Shown: positions 8,417 through 17,306 of the stretch, piece after piece | Position numbering within the stretch: the stretch's first letter is position 1 | How the letters are laid out: each line of letters begins with the position of its first letter | NCBI GenBank assembly: GCA_031266175.1 | Contig: JAISBN010000099.1 | Span: forward strand, 1-43,835 | Source: Treponema sp. | Lineage (GTDB): Bacteria; Spirochaetota; Spirochaetia; Treponematales; Breznakiellaceae | DNA length: 43,835 nt | Direction of reading: 5' to 3' | Notes under the pieces: generated by a model | Database searches by the model: none | What the model was told of the DNA's origin: nothing | What the model saw: only the letters and a program-made list of their open reading frames with translations | Made by a program: the position numbers and the translations under genes

Positions 8417-9190
8417 ATGGCCCTGTTGGCGGATCTGCACAATCACTCCTGTCTCTCGCCCTGCGGTTCTCTGGACCTGTCGCCCCGGGTCCTGGCGGAA
8501 GCCGCCGCGGCCAGGGGAGTACAGGTACTGGCCCTGACGGATCATAACACAAGCCGTAACTGCCCGGCCTTTGCCTTTCACTGCCGGCGGCTGGGGATCA
8601 TTCCCCTCTACGGTTTGGAGGTAACCACCCAGGAAGAAATCCACATGGTTACCCTTTTTGCCTCCCTTAAGGCGGCGCTGGAATTCGGGGATTATATTTA
8701 TTCGATCATCACACCCTTTCCCAATGACCCGGAAAAAACCGGGGATCAGGTCTATGTGGACGCCGACGACAATATCGAGGGGGAGCTGGAATACTTCCTC
8801 CCCAGCGCCGCGGATATAGGGGTGGACGCCCTGGGGGCCCGGGCCGCCGGATACGCAGGGTTTGTTATCCCCGCCCACGTGGACCGTCCGGCGTTCTCCA
8901 TGTCCAGCCAGCTGGGGGTGGTGGTTCCCGGCCCTTGGGCGGCGGTGGAGTGCGTCCGCATTCCCCCGCTTTCGGAAATGGGAAACCCCGCATCGCCGCC
9001 CCTGGATACCCTGGGCTTCCCCCTGGTTACCGCTTCCGACGCCCACTATCCGGAACACGTGGGCCGCCGGCCCTTCAAGCTGGACAGTACCCCGGAAGAA
9101 CTGCTCCCCGGCGGCCCGGGCGGCGATGTGGACCAGGAAGCGTTCATCCGCGCCCTTTCCCGGCGGCGCGGCTTGGCGGACGACTTATAA
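8417..9190 (+). CDS. PHP-domain protein
   Basis: A protein of 257 residues, the second PHP-superfamily member of the window. It has the metal motifs DLHNHSCLSPCGS at the N-terminus, ALTDHNTSRN near 40, YGLEVTTQEEIHMV near 70, PAHVDRP near 153 and TASDAHYPEHVG near 208. Its motif set differs from that of the gene at 2569 (the long EExHM element and PAHVDRPAF), so the two are distant relatives with different likely substrates. This group is often labelled PHP-associated or histidinol-phosphatase-like; the reaction is not known. The start is placed at ATG 8417; a GTG two codons earlier is possible. It is 12 bases ahead of the TPR lipoprotein and likely co-transcribed with it. Confidence 0.8.
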   Translation: MALLADLHNHSCLSPCGSLDLSPRVLAEAAAARGVQVLALTDHNTSRNCPAFAFHCRRLGIIPLYGLEVTTQEEIHMVTLFASLKAALEFGDYIYSIITPFPNDPEKTGDQVYVDADDNIEGELEYFLPSAADIGVDALGARAAGYAGFVIPAHVDRPAFSMSSQLGVVVPGPWAAVECVRIPPLSEMGNPASPPLDTLGFPLVTASDAHYPEHVGRRPFKLDSTPEELLPGGPGGDVDQEAFIRALSRRRGLADDL

Positions 9191-9202
9191 AAGGAGTTTT
9201 CC

Positions 9203-10036
9203 ATGAAGAACATAAAGCGAGTGATTGTTCCGGCGGCGCTGTTGCTTGCCGCGGCGCTGTGTTCCTGCGCCACCGCGGGCGGCACGGGCGGGAAACCGGA
9301 GGATACGGAGGCGGAAGCGTATTACAACCGGGTCATTACCAACTTTACCCAGGTAATACAGCTGTACCCGGAGGATGCGGCGGCGTATTACAACCGCGGC
9401 CTTGTGTATGACGCCAAAGGGGACTATGACAAGGCCATTGCCGACTATACCCAGGCGATCCGGCTGTACCCGGAAGATGCGAAGGCGTATTTCCACCGCG
9501 GTATTGTGTATTACAGCAAAGGCGACTATGACCGGGCCATCGCCGGCTACAGCGAGGCGATCCGGCTGTACCCGGATTATGGCGATGCGTATTACAACCG
9601 CGGACTTGCGTATAACGCCAAAGGGGACTATGACAAGGCCATTGCCGACTATACCCAGGTGATCCGGCTGAACCCGGATGACGCGGAGACGTATTACCGC
9701 CGCGGCTGGGTGTATTACCACCAGGGAGACATAGACGGGGCTGTTGCCGGCTACAGCGAGGCGATCCGGCTGAACCCGGATTATGCGGAGGCGTATTACA
9801 ACCGCGGCATCGTATATATCGAGAAAGGTGACTATGACCGGGCCATCGTCGATTTTACCCAGGCGATCCGACTCGCCCCGAATCATATGCCGGCGTATTA
9901 CAGCCGCGGACGTGCGTATTACTCAAAAGGAGACTACAACCGCGCCCGGGCGGACTGGGAACAGGTCCTGCGAATTGATCCTGATAATGCCGATGCGCAA
10001 TCCTTTCTCGAACTCCTGCTACAGGCGGGGTATTAG
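9203..10036 (+). CDS. TPR-repeat lipoprotein
   Basis: A protein of 277 residues starting with a signal sequence (KRVIVPAALLLAAALCSC) that ends in a lipobox with Cys at about 23. The remainder is a run of tetratricopeptide repeats of 34 residues each, with the pattern AYYNRG..Y..KGDYDKAIADYTQAIRL-P. Six full repeats follow a shortened first one that keeps only the second helix (YYNRVITNFTQVIQLYP). It should form a superhelical protein-binding scaffold on the periplasmic side of the inner membrane or on the outer membrane. Repeats are very similar at the DNA level. A good ribosome site AAAAGGAG precedes the start. Partner proteins are unknown. Confidence 0.88.
   Translation: MKNIKRVIVPAALLLAAALCSCATAGGTGGKPEDTEAEAYYNRVITNFTQVIQLYPEDAAAYYNRGLVYDAKGDYDKAIADYTQAIRLYPEDAKAYFHRGIVYYSKGDYDRAIAGYSEAIRLYPDYGDAYYNRGLAYNAKGDYDKAIADYTQVIRLNPDDAETYYRRGWVYYHQGDIDGAVAGYSEAIRLNPDYAEAYYNRGIVYIEKGDYDRAIVDFTQAIRLAPNHMPAYYSRGRAYYSKGDYNRARADWEQVLRIDPDNADAQSFLELLLQAGY
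9317..9994 (+). repeat. 102-base in-frame TPR DNA repeats
   Basis: The motif GCGTATTACAACCGCGG or a close variant recurs at 9383, 9485, 9587, 9689, 9791 and 9893, exactly 102 bases apart. A first copy at 9317 is only 66 bases from the next, i.e. 36 bases (12 codons) are missing from that unit. Several units share stretches of 60 or more nearly identical bases, which is what recent duplication or gene conversion would leave. Confidence 0.85.
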
Positions 10037-10094
10037 GGTGAATAAACGTTTTTTGGGAAGAAACTGTATGTTTATACAGCTATAGCGCGATACA

Positions 10095-10123
10095 TTGCAT
10101 AAAGATTGAAATTTTTCTATACT
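10095..10123 (+). promoter_or_regulatory. Sigma70-type promoter for gltB
   Basis: TTGCAT (10095-10100) and TATACT (10118-10123) are separated by 17 bases. Transcription from about 10130 would leave a leader of about 60 bases with an imperfect hairpin (CCGGTCC/GGAACCGG) and a strong ribosome site AAGGAGG at 10179-10185. The same hexamers occur ahead of the response regulator at 17307. Confidence 0.6.
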
Positions 10124-10191
10124 AAACCGCCGTTACAGATTATACCCGGTCCTTTCATTCGGAACCGGCGGCGCTTGTAAGGAGGCCTTCC

Positions 10192-13100
10192 ATGGGCCAT
10201 GGCGAAGAAGTATCTGACCAGCGCTGCCGGCAGCAGGGTCAACAAGGTCTCTATAGAGAAGAAAACGAACATGATTCCTGCGGCATAGGGTTTGTGGCGG
10301 ATATCCGGGGCCGTCCTTCCCACAAAATTCTTACCCGGGGCCTGGAAGTCCTGGAACGGATGGAACACCGGGGCGCGAAAAGCGCGGATAACAAAACCGG
10401 CGATGGTTCCGGGGTACTGCTGCAAATTCCCCACGGCTTTTACGCGCGGCAGATTCCCGGCCTTCCCGGGCCGGGAAACTACGGTACGGGGCTGATGTTC
10501 CTCCCCAAAGACAGGGACAAGCGGGCTCCGGTGGACGAGGCGCTGGAAGAAACCGCCGCCGCCCTGGGGCTCACAATATTTGCCCGGCGGAAAATTGCCG
10601 TGGATTCCGCGGTGCTGGGCGCCATGGCCGCGGCGGTGGAACCGGACATAGAACAGCTGGTGCTTGTTCCCGGGGTGGACGGAACGGCGGCCGCCGGATC
10701 CGCTGCCAATGGCGGCGCCGCGGCCGCTGACGGGGCAAACCTGGAAATGGCCCTCTACATCTTTCGCAAAAAACTTGAAAAGCGTCTGGGGGAAGCGGGG
10801 ATTTCCTGGTATATGCCCTCCCTTTCGTCCGGAACAATCGTGTACAAGGGGATGTTTATGCCCGGCCAGCTCCGGGGCTATTACCGAGAACTGGAGGATG
10901 AATCGGTGGAAACCGCCGTGGCCCTGGTACATTCCCGGTTTTCCACCAATACCTTCCCCGACTGGCCCCTGGCCCAGCCCTTCCGTATAGTTTCGCATAA
11001 CGGCGAAATCAATACCATCACGGGGAACCGTTTCTGGATGGCCGCCCGGGAAGCGCTCTTTGCCCGGGAACTACGGGGCCTGCTGCCCGTCATTGAGCCG
11101 GGCCGCAGCGATTCGGCCAGCTTCGACAATGCCCTGGAACTGCTGGTCATGTCCGGCCGGACCCTTCCCCACGCGCTGATGATGCTGATCCCCGAATCAT
11201 GGAACGATAAAAACCCCATCCCCGGCGAACTCAAGGCGTTTTACGAATACCACGCCTGTCTTATGGAGCCCTGGGACGGGCCGGCCTCCATGGTGTTCTG
11301 CGACGGCCGTTATGTGGGGGGTACCCTGGACCGGAACGGCCTTCGCCCCTCCCGGTACACAATCACCAGGGACGGCCTGATTGTGATGGCCTCCGAAACG
11401 GGGGTCCAGGATTTTGCCCCCGGCGAGGTACAGTACAAAGGCCGCCTCCAGCCGGGAAAGCTGCTGATGGTGGACCTGGCGGAGGGCCGGATTATTCCCG
11501 ATACCGAGGTCAAGGACAGGGTCTGCAGGGCCAGGCCCTACGCGGAGTGGGTGAGGAATAACGTGATCACCCTGGATCAGGATGCGCCCGGTGTACCGGG
11601 GGACGCGGCGGGGCCGGGCTTAAGCGGCCGGGATCTTCTTTTTATGGAGCGGGCCGCGGGCTATACCAGGGAGGACCGGGAACGGCTGCTCCTTCCCATG
11701 GCGGAGACAGCCCAGGAACCCGCCAGCTCCATGGGTACCGATACGCCCCTGGCGGTTTTTTCCGCCAAGAGCCAGCTGGTGTATTCGTATTTTAAGCAGG
11801 TCTTCGCCCAGGTGACCAATCCCCCCATCGACCCGATCCGGGAAGACCTGGTTATGACCCTGACAAGTTTTGCCGGCGGCCAGCAGAATCTGCTGGAAGA
11901 AACCGAAGCCCACTGCCGGCGGATCAAGATTTTCAGTCCCATCATGACCGGGGACGATCTGCGCCGCCTCCTTGCCATACCGGGCTTTAAAGCAAAAACC
12001 CTCGACGCCGTGTTTGCGGTAAAGCCCGGAAAGACCGGAAACACCGCCCTGCTCTCCGCGTTACATGCCTTAAGCTCCCGGGCAATTGAAGCGGTACAAG
12101 CCGGCGTATCCCTGCTGGTGCTGTCCGACAGGGCGGCCCTTAATCCCCGGCCGCCCGGACCAGCTCTCTGCGGCATTCCGGCCCTGCTTTCCGCGGGAGC
12201 GGTGCACCATGCCCTTATCGCCGCGGGGCTTCGCATGGGAACGTCGATCATCGTTGAATCCGCCGAACCCAGGGAACCGATGCACTTTGCCCTGCTCTTC
12301 GGATACGGTACGGACCTTATTGTTCCCTACGGCGCGCTGGCGTCCCTGGAATCGTTATGCGCAAGCCAGGAGGGAAAACGGACCGGCGGCTTTGTTCACG
12401 CCCGGAAAAACTATATCAAGGGCCTTAACAAGGCGATGCTCAAGGTAATGTCCAAAATGGGGATTAGTACCCTCCGTTCCTACCGGGGAGCCCAGGTTTT
12501 CGAGGCGGTGGGCCTGGCGAAGGAAGTGATGGACACCTGTTTCCGGGGTACCCCAAGCCGCATTGCCGGAGCGGGCTTTGCCGAACTGGAAGCGGAAACT
12601 CTGGCCCGGTACAACGCCGCCCTGGACGCCTGGGACCGGCGGCCCGAACCGGACGGCGCGGACTTTCTGCTGGAAGGCGCGGGCCAGTACCGGTGGCGGA
12701 AAAACGGCGAACGCCACGCCTGGAATCCGGAGGCCGTCTATCTGCTCCAGTGGGCCGCCCGGACCGGGGATTACGGCAAATTCAAGCAGTTCAGCGCCGC
12801 GGCCGACGCGCTTAACCAAAGCCCCCATGTGATCCGGGGACTGCTGGATTTCGTCTACCCCGGCGCCTCTCCGGTGCGGGACCGGCCCGCCGCGGCCGTT
12901 CCTTTAAGCGAGGTAGAAAGCGCGGAAGAGATCATGAAACGCTTTACCACCGGCGCCATGTCCTTTGGGTCTATTTCCAAAGAAGCCCATGAAACCATCG
13001 CCGCCGCGATGAATTCCATCCACGGACGGAGTAACTCGGGGGAAGGCGGCGAAAGCCCGGAGCGTTTTATCCCGCAGAGCGACGGCCGGTGGCTGCGGAG

Positions 13101-14961
13101 CGCCATTAAGCAGGTAGCCTCCGCCCGGTTTGGCGTAACCAGCCACTACCTGGCTAACGCGGTGGAACTGCAGATCAAAATCGCCCAGGGGGCCAAACCC
13201 GGCGAGGGGGGGCAACTTCCGGGCCACAAGGTAGACGGGATGATCGCCAAAACCCGGCACTCCACTCCCGGGGTTACCCTGATCAGCCCGCCGCCCCACC
13301 ATGACATCTATTCCATTGAAGATCTGGCGGAACTGATCTTCGACCTGAAAAACGCCAACCCCGAAGCGGGGATCAGCGTTAAGCTGGTATCGGGAAGCGG
13401 CGTCGGCACCATTGCCGCGGGAGTTGCCAAGGCCCACGCGGACAAGATCCTTATTTCCGGGTATGACGGCGGAACCGGGGCAAGCCCTCAGTCCAGCATC
13501 CGCCACGCGGGGCTTCCCTGGGAGCTGGGCCTGGCGGAAACCCACCAGGTGCTGGTACGGAACGGGCTCCGGGGCCGGGTCCGGCTTCAGGCCGACGGCC
13601 AGCTCAAGACGGGCCGGGACATTGTTATCGCCGGCATGCTGGGGGCGGAAGAGTTCGGCTTCGGTACGTCGACCCTTATCGTGATGGGCTGCGTCATGAT
13701 GCGCAAATGCCACGAAAACACCTGTCCCATGGGAGTCGCCACCCAGGACCCGGAACTGCGAAAACGGTTTGCGGGCAAAAGCGAACACCTGGTACATTTT
13801 TTCCGTTTCCTCGCGGAGGAAACCCGGGAAATCATGGCCTCCCTGGGGTTTAGGAAATTCGACGACCTGGTGGGCCGTTCCGACCTTTTGGTTCAGCGCA
13901 AAATCCTTCCAGGTAAAACTCTGCCGCCGGGTGACGGACCGGACAAGCCGTTTCCCGGGCCGGGAGAAGCCGGACCGGAAAAGGCACTCTCCGCCGCCAA
14001 AGCCGCGGGCATCGATCTTTCGGCGATCCTCCACAAAGCGGAAGGTCCCGGCGACATCCCCGGCGGCAGGGCAATCCGCAACGATACGGATCAGATCCAC
14101 CGGATAAAGAACGTGCTGGACCGGACCCTGATCGACAAATGCGCCCCTTCCCTGGACAAAAAAACTCCCACCTCCTTCGGCCTTCCCATCAAAAATACCG
14201 ACCGGGCCGTGGGGGCCATGCTCTCCTGGGAAGTAAGCCGGCGTTTCGGCGGTTACGGGCTTCCGGAAAACTTTATCACCGTGGACTTTAGCGGTTCGTC
14301 GGGACAAAGTTTCGGCGCTTTTCTGGCCAAGGGCATTACCTTCCGGCTTGCCGGCGATTCCAACGACTACCTGGGCAAGGGCCTTTCCGGCGGCCGCATT
14401 GTGGTCTTTCCTCCCGGGGGATCAGGTTTTGCATCCAGCGAAAACATCATCCTGGGAAACACCGTACTCTACGGCGCTACTTCCGGTGAACTGTACGCCG
14501 CGGGAATCGCCGGGGAGCGGTTCTGCGTCCGCAATTCCGGCGCCACCGCGGTGGTGGAAGGGACCGGGGACCACTGCGCCGAGTACATGACCGGCGGACG
14601 CCTGGTGGTGCTGGGTAAGGTGGGCAGGAATTTTGCCGCGGGCATGTCCGGGGGCATTGCTTATGTGCTGGATCAGGAAGGGAATTTTGAGTACTTCCTT
14701 AACAGGGGAATGGTAGAACTTTCCGGTCTGAATAACGAGGAAGACGAAAGCTTTGTAAGGGACACGGTGTCCAAGCATGTGTACTGGACCGGCTCCGCCT
14801 ACGCCAGGGACATCCTTGACCGCTGGGCGGAGTTCCGGCTCCGCTTTATCAAGGTTCTGCCGGTAGAATACAAGCGGGCTCTCCAGCAAATGAAACTCGC
14901 CGAACTTGACAAAAAGCTCTACGAAATCCGGGAGCGGGAAGAACTGGAAGTGAAGAACTAG
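10192..14961 (+). CDS. gltB: Glutamate synthase large (alpha) subunit
   Basis: A protein of 1589 residues covering the whole alpha subunit. It has an N-terminal class-II glutamine amidotransferase domain whose nucleophile would be Cys30 in DSCGIGF after removal of a propeptide, the central domain, the FMN-binding synthase domain (GKPGEGG-type loop AKPGEGGQLPGHKV, ISPPPHHDIYSIEDL), the [3Fe-4S] cysteines C1167, C1173 and C1178 in the CxxxxxCxxxxC pattern, and the C-terminal beta-helix GXGXG domain. It converts glutamine and 2-oxoglutarate into two glutamates. The beta subunit (GltD), which feeds electrons from NADPH, is not adjacent: the next genes are on the other strand. It is somewhat longer than usual because of Ala/Gly- and Pro/Gly-rich insertions near 164-180 and 1243-1270. 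The start is fixed by AAGGAGG. Confidence 0.95.
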   Translation: MGHGEEVSDQRCRQQGQQGLYREENEHDSCGIGFVADIRGRPSHKILTRGLEVLERMEHRGAKSADNKTGDGSGVLLQIPHGFYARQIPGLPGPGNYGTGLMFLPKDRDKRAPVDEALEETAAALGLTIFARRKIAVDSAVLGAMAAAVEPDIEQLVLVPGVDGTAAAGSAANGGAAAADGANLEMALYIFRKKLEKRLGEAGISWYMPSLSSGTIVYKGMFMPGQLRGYYRELEDESVETAVALVHSRFSTNTFPDWPLAQPFRIVSHNGEINTITGNRFWMAAREALFARELRGLLPVIEPGRSDSASFDNALELLVMSGRTLPHALMMLIPESWNDKNPIPGELKAFYEYHACLMEPWDGPASMVFCDGRYVGGTLDRNGLRPSRYTITRDGLIVMASETGVQDFAPGEVQYKGRLQPGKLLMVDLAEGRIIPDTEVKDRVCRARPYAEWVRNNVITLDQDAPGVPGDAAGPGLSGRDLLFMERAAGYTREDRERLLLPMAETAQEPASSMGTDTPLAVFSAKSQLVYSYFKQVFAQVTNPPIDPIREDLVMTLTSFAGGQQNLLEETEAHCRRIKIFSPIMTGDDLRRLLAIPGFKAKTLDAVFAVKPGKTGNTALLSALHALSSRAIEAVQAGVSLLVLSDRAALNPRPPGPALCGIPALLSAGAVHHALIAAGLRMGTSIIVESAEPREPMHFALLFGYGTDLIVPYGALASLESLCASQEGKRTGGFVHARKNYIKGLNKAMLKVMSKMGISTLRSYRGAQVFEAVGLAKEVMDTCFRGTPSRIAGAGFAELEAETLARYNAALDAWDRRPEPDGADFLLEGAGQYRWRKNGERHAWNPEAVYLLQWAARTGDYGKFKQFSAAADALNQSPHVIRGLLDFVYPGASPVRDRPAAAVPLSEVESAEEIMKRFTTGAMSFGSISKEAHETIAAAMNSIHGRSNSGEGGESPERFIPQSDGRWLRSAIKQVASARFGVTSHYLANAVELQIKIAQGAKPGEGGQLPGHKVDGMIAKTRHSTPGVTLISPPPHHDIYSIEDLAELIFDLKNANPEAGISVKLVSGSGVGTIAAGVAKAHADKILISGYDGGTGASPQSSIRHAGLPWELGLAETHQVLVRNGLRGRVRLQADGQLKTGRDIVIAGMLGAEEFGFGTSTLIVMGCVMMRKCHENTCPMGVATQDPELRKRFAGKSEHLVHFFRFLAEETREIMASLGFRKFDDLVGRSDLLVQRKILPGKTLPPGDGPDKPFPGPGEAGPEKALSAAKAAGIDLSAILHKAEGPGDIPGGRAIRNDTDQIHRIKNVLDRTLIDKCAPSLDKKTPTSFGLPIKNTDRAVGAMLSWEVSRRFGGYGLPENFITVDFSGSSGQSFGAFLAKGITFRLAGDSNDYLGKGLSGGRIVVFPPGGSGFASSENIILGNTVLYGATSGELYAAGIAGERFCVRNSGATAVVEGTGDHCAEYMTGGRLVVLGKVGRNFAAGMSGGIAYVLDQEGNFEYFLNRGMVELSGLNNEEDESFVRDTVSKHVYWTGSAYARDILDRWAEFRLRFIKVLPVEYKRALQQMKLAELDKKLYEIREREELEVKN

Positions 14962-14979
14962 ACCCCTGTCTTCGCGGTT

Positions 14980-15822
14980 TTACGGTCCCCAGAGACCCCG
15001 TTTTTCCCGCCGGGCTTCCTGCTCCAGGCTGCGGAATTCGTCCATAAAACGGAAACTGTATTTGGTATAGGCATGGCCGTACCCTTCCCGGATAAGTTCC
15101 GCGTTGTGGCAGCGCCGGTCTTCGGTATACACATAGGCTAGGAGCCGGCCATAACGGTCCCGAAGGTCCCAGTCAAAGGCCAGGAACACGGTTTTACCCA
15201 GAAGCCGCCCTTTGGTAAACGCGCCGGCCTCCGCGCCGAAACGCTCCACCTCCCGCCGGGGGTGGACCGTTTCCGGCGTATCCACCCCGATAAGCCTGAC
15301 CGTTTCCACCACCCCCAGGCCCGCGGGCGGATTGGGTATCCGCACCCGGATGGTATCGCCGTCCACGGATTCAACAACCTCCGCCCTGGCAAGCCGGGCA
15401 AAATCCACCGCGGCAAAACCCGGGGGCTCTTCCCGGTTAACCCGGTAGATCCCGGAACCGGCGGCGGCAGGGCGGGTATCCGCTTCCCGAAGCTGCGGCG
15501 GCTTACAGATCAAACAGGGACCGTACCCGGAACGGACCGCGTCGCCAAGGGTTACCTCAATACGGGAGGATCTGAGGGTACCGCAGTCCGCCCGGTGATA
15601 ACGCCTTCCCTGACCGGTGATATACACAACGGCATCCTGATCCGCGGGCTGCGCAAAGCCGGTAACGGAAACCAGAACAAGAAAAACCGCATAGGGGCAC
15701 AAGAAAAGGAAACGCCGGAGAACAGAGAGATATACCCTGACAGGGATAGCCGCATCCATGGCGGCGGGGCTGTCCGCCATCCGGCAGCTTTTAAAACAGC
15801 CGGGCCCCGCGGGCAAGGTCAT
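14980..15822 (-). CDS. Exported thermonuclease-like (SNase) protein
   Basis: A protein of up to 280 residues. The C-terminal 150 residues are a staphylococcal-nuclease domain with SVDGDTIRVR, VRLIGVDTPETVHP and DRYGRLLAYVY, retaining the catalytic Asp, Arg, Glu and Arg expected for Ca2+-dependent cleavage of DNA and RNA. Before it lies a small Cys/His segment, YHRADCGTL followed by GYGPCLICKPP, a likely zinc-binding module often found in exported nucleases. The hydrophobic stretch FLFLCPYAVFLVLVSV with a signal-peptidase-like FAQ site points to export. The ATG at 15822 overlaps the thrC stop (ATGA), suggesting translational coupling; an internal ATG at 15759 would give a more normal signal peptide. 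The link with threonine synthase is probably only positional. Confidence 0.85.
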   Translation of the reverse strand: MTLPAGPGCFKSCRMADSPAAMDAAIPVRVYLSVLRRFLFLCPYAVFLVLVSVTGFAQPADQDAVVYITGQGRRYHRADCGTLRSSRIEVTLGDAVRSGYGPCLICKPPQLREADTRPAAAGSGIYRVNREEPPGFAAVDFARLARAEVVESVDGDTIRVRIPNPPAGLGVVETVRLIGVDTPETVHPRREVERFGAEAGAFTKGRLLGKTVFLAFDWDLRDRYGRLLAYVYTEDRRCHNAELIREGYGHAYTKYSFRFMDEFRSLEQEARREKRGLWGP

Positions 15823-17261
15823 GAATCACCCAGCAGAAAATCCCGCAGCGCCGCCAAATCGTTGGGAAGCGCCGCCGCCCGGGCATCCCGCTCCAGGGCC
15901 CGCCGGATTGTTCCGGGGACGGGGACCGGCCCGGTAAGGCCTTCCACGGTTTCGGAAAATTTTGCCGGATGGGCGGTGGCCAGTACCGCGACAGGCCCCG
16001 CCGCGGCGGCGCCCGGAAAACCGGAATCCGCCAGCTTCCGTACCGCCGTCCAGCCCACTGCCCCGTGGGGGTCCAGATAATAGCCGTGATTCCGGAAAAC
16101 CCCGGCAATGGTACTGCGGGTTTCGTCATCGCTTACCCAGGCGCCCCGGATCACGCGCCGCATTTCCTCGCAGCTCCAGTGGGCGGCCATGCGTTCAAAG
16201 TTACTGGGCGCTCCCACATCCATGGCGTTGGAAATGGTGGCCCGGGAAAGCCGGGGCTTGTAATCGCCGCTTTCAAGATACTCCGGCACGGTTTTGTTGA
16301 CATTGGTGGCGGCGATGAACCCCGCAATGGGCGCTCCCATGGTCATGGCATACAGGCCCGCGGTAAGGTTCCCCAAATTGCCGCTGGGGACACAGAACAA
16401 AACCGGGCCGCCCTTAAAGTCGGCGGGTTCGGAGAATCCGGCCAGTTCGACAGATCCGGCCGGACCTGCCGTTCCTGGCGGATTCGCCGAACCTGTTTTC
16501 CGGGGCGTGGCCTCGCCGTCGCCGTCGCCGCGGCCCGCAAGGGCCTTTCCCGCCGCGGCGGCATAGTATACCGCCTGGGGAATAAGCCGGGCGATGTTGA
16601 TGGAATTGGCGGAAGACAGCGCCAGTTTTTCCCGTAAAAGGGCGTCGCCAAAAGCCGCCTTAACCAGGGCCTGGCAGTCGTCAAAGCTGCCTTCCACGGC
16701 CAGGGCGGAAATGTTACCCCCCAGGCCGGCTATTTGCTTTTCCTGCAGATCGGTCACCCGGCCCCTGGGATACAGTACGGTAACGGAAATTCCTTCCACC
16801 TTATAAAAGCCGTCCGCCACCGCTCCGCCGGTATCCCCGGAGGTTGCCACCAGGATATGCAGGGGCCGGTCTTCTCCCCGGCGGAGCCAGGAAAAAGACC
16901 GGGCCATAAAACGGGCGCCAAAGTCCTTAAAAGCCGCAGTGGGGCCGTGAAACAGCTCCAGAACCAGCGGGACCGCGGCGGAAGAGTCCCCGGATACCGG
17001 AACTAGGGGCGCGGTAAAGGGAAAAGCCCCGGCGCAGATTTCTTCCAGGACCGGATCGGGTATATCCTCCGTCACATAGGGTTTAATCGTTTCAAAGGCT
17101 ATGTCCAGAAAAGACATGGTTCCCAGCGAATTTTTAACCGCCCCCCTGTAGAGGGGAATCGCCTGGGGAATAAAAAGCCCCCCATCGCCCGCCAAACCCG
17201 CCAGGGCGGCTTTTGCGAAGGAAAGCGAAATACTTTTATCTCTGGTACTGTAATAGATCAT
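15819..17261 (-). CDS. thrC: Threonine synthase
   Basis: A protein of 480 residues, PLP-dependent, converting O-phosphohomoserine to threonine. It begins with MIYYSTRDKSISLSFAKAA, the typical N-terminal domain of the bacterial ThrC class. The PLP lysine is in FHGPTAAFKDFGARFM, and the phosphate-binding loop is SGNLGNLTAGLYA. SGDTGGAVADGF and the KTVPEYLESGDY element also match. Residues about 250-290 are a Gly/Pro/Ala-rich insertion (GDGDGEATPRKTG and following) not usual for the family and probably a surface loop. The start at 17261 has no clear ribosome site. It is divergent from the response regulator and coupled to the nuclease gene downstream. Confidence 0.94.
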   Translation of the reverse strand: MIYYSTRDKSISLSFAKAALAGLAGDGGLFIPQAIPLYRGAVKNSLGTMSFLDIAFETIKPYVTEDIPDPVLEEICAGAFPFTAPLVPVSGDSSAAVPLVLELFHGPTAAFKDFGARFMARSFSWLRRGEDRPLHILVATSGDTGGAVADGFYKVEGISVTVLYPRGRVTDLQEKQIAGLGGNISALAVEGSFDDCQALVKAAFGDALLREKLALSSANSINIARLIPQAVYYAAAAGKALAGRGDGDGEATPRKTGSANPPGTAGPAGSVELAGFSEPADFKGGPVLFCVPSGNLGNLTAGLYAMTMGAPIAGFIAATNVNKTVPEYLESGDYKPRLSRATISNAMDVGAPSNFERMAAHWSCEEMRRVIRGAWVSDDETRSTIAGVFRNHGYYLDPHGAVGWTAVRKLADSGFPGAAAAGPVAVLATAHPAKFSETVEGLTGPVPVPGTIRRALERDARAAALPNDLAALRDFLLGDS

Positions 17262-17268
17262 AATGAGC

Positions 17269-17298
17269 TTGCATAAAATAGGATAATGCCACTATACT
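17269..17298 (+). promoter_or_regulatory. Promoter of the response regulator, apparently leaderless
   Basis: TTGCAT (17269-17274) and TATACT (17293-17298) are 18 bases apart. The ATG at 17307 lies 8 bases after the -10 element, so transcription should begin at or within two bases of the start codon, and no ribosome site precedes it. The opposite strand of the same spot reads TATAGT, which could be the -10 of thrC. Confidence 0.55.
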
Positions 17299-17306
17299 AA
17301 TATTCT

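Noticed and set aside
8354-9058. Long N-terminal extension of the symporter frame
   Set aside because: The frame is open by chance opposite the second PHP gene. A strong AGGAGG and the family N-terminus place the start at 8353.
9317-9994. CRISPR or satellite array
   Set aside because: The 102-base period equals 34 codons and encodes canonical TPR units.
10064-10079. Terminator after the TPR lipoprotein
   Set aside because: CTGTAT/ATACAG is a small 6-base stem with no T-run; not enough to call.
12904-14307. 467-codon ORF opposite gltB
   Set aside because: Shadow of the conserved FMN domain of gltB; long antisense ORFs are common in GC-rich coding DNA.
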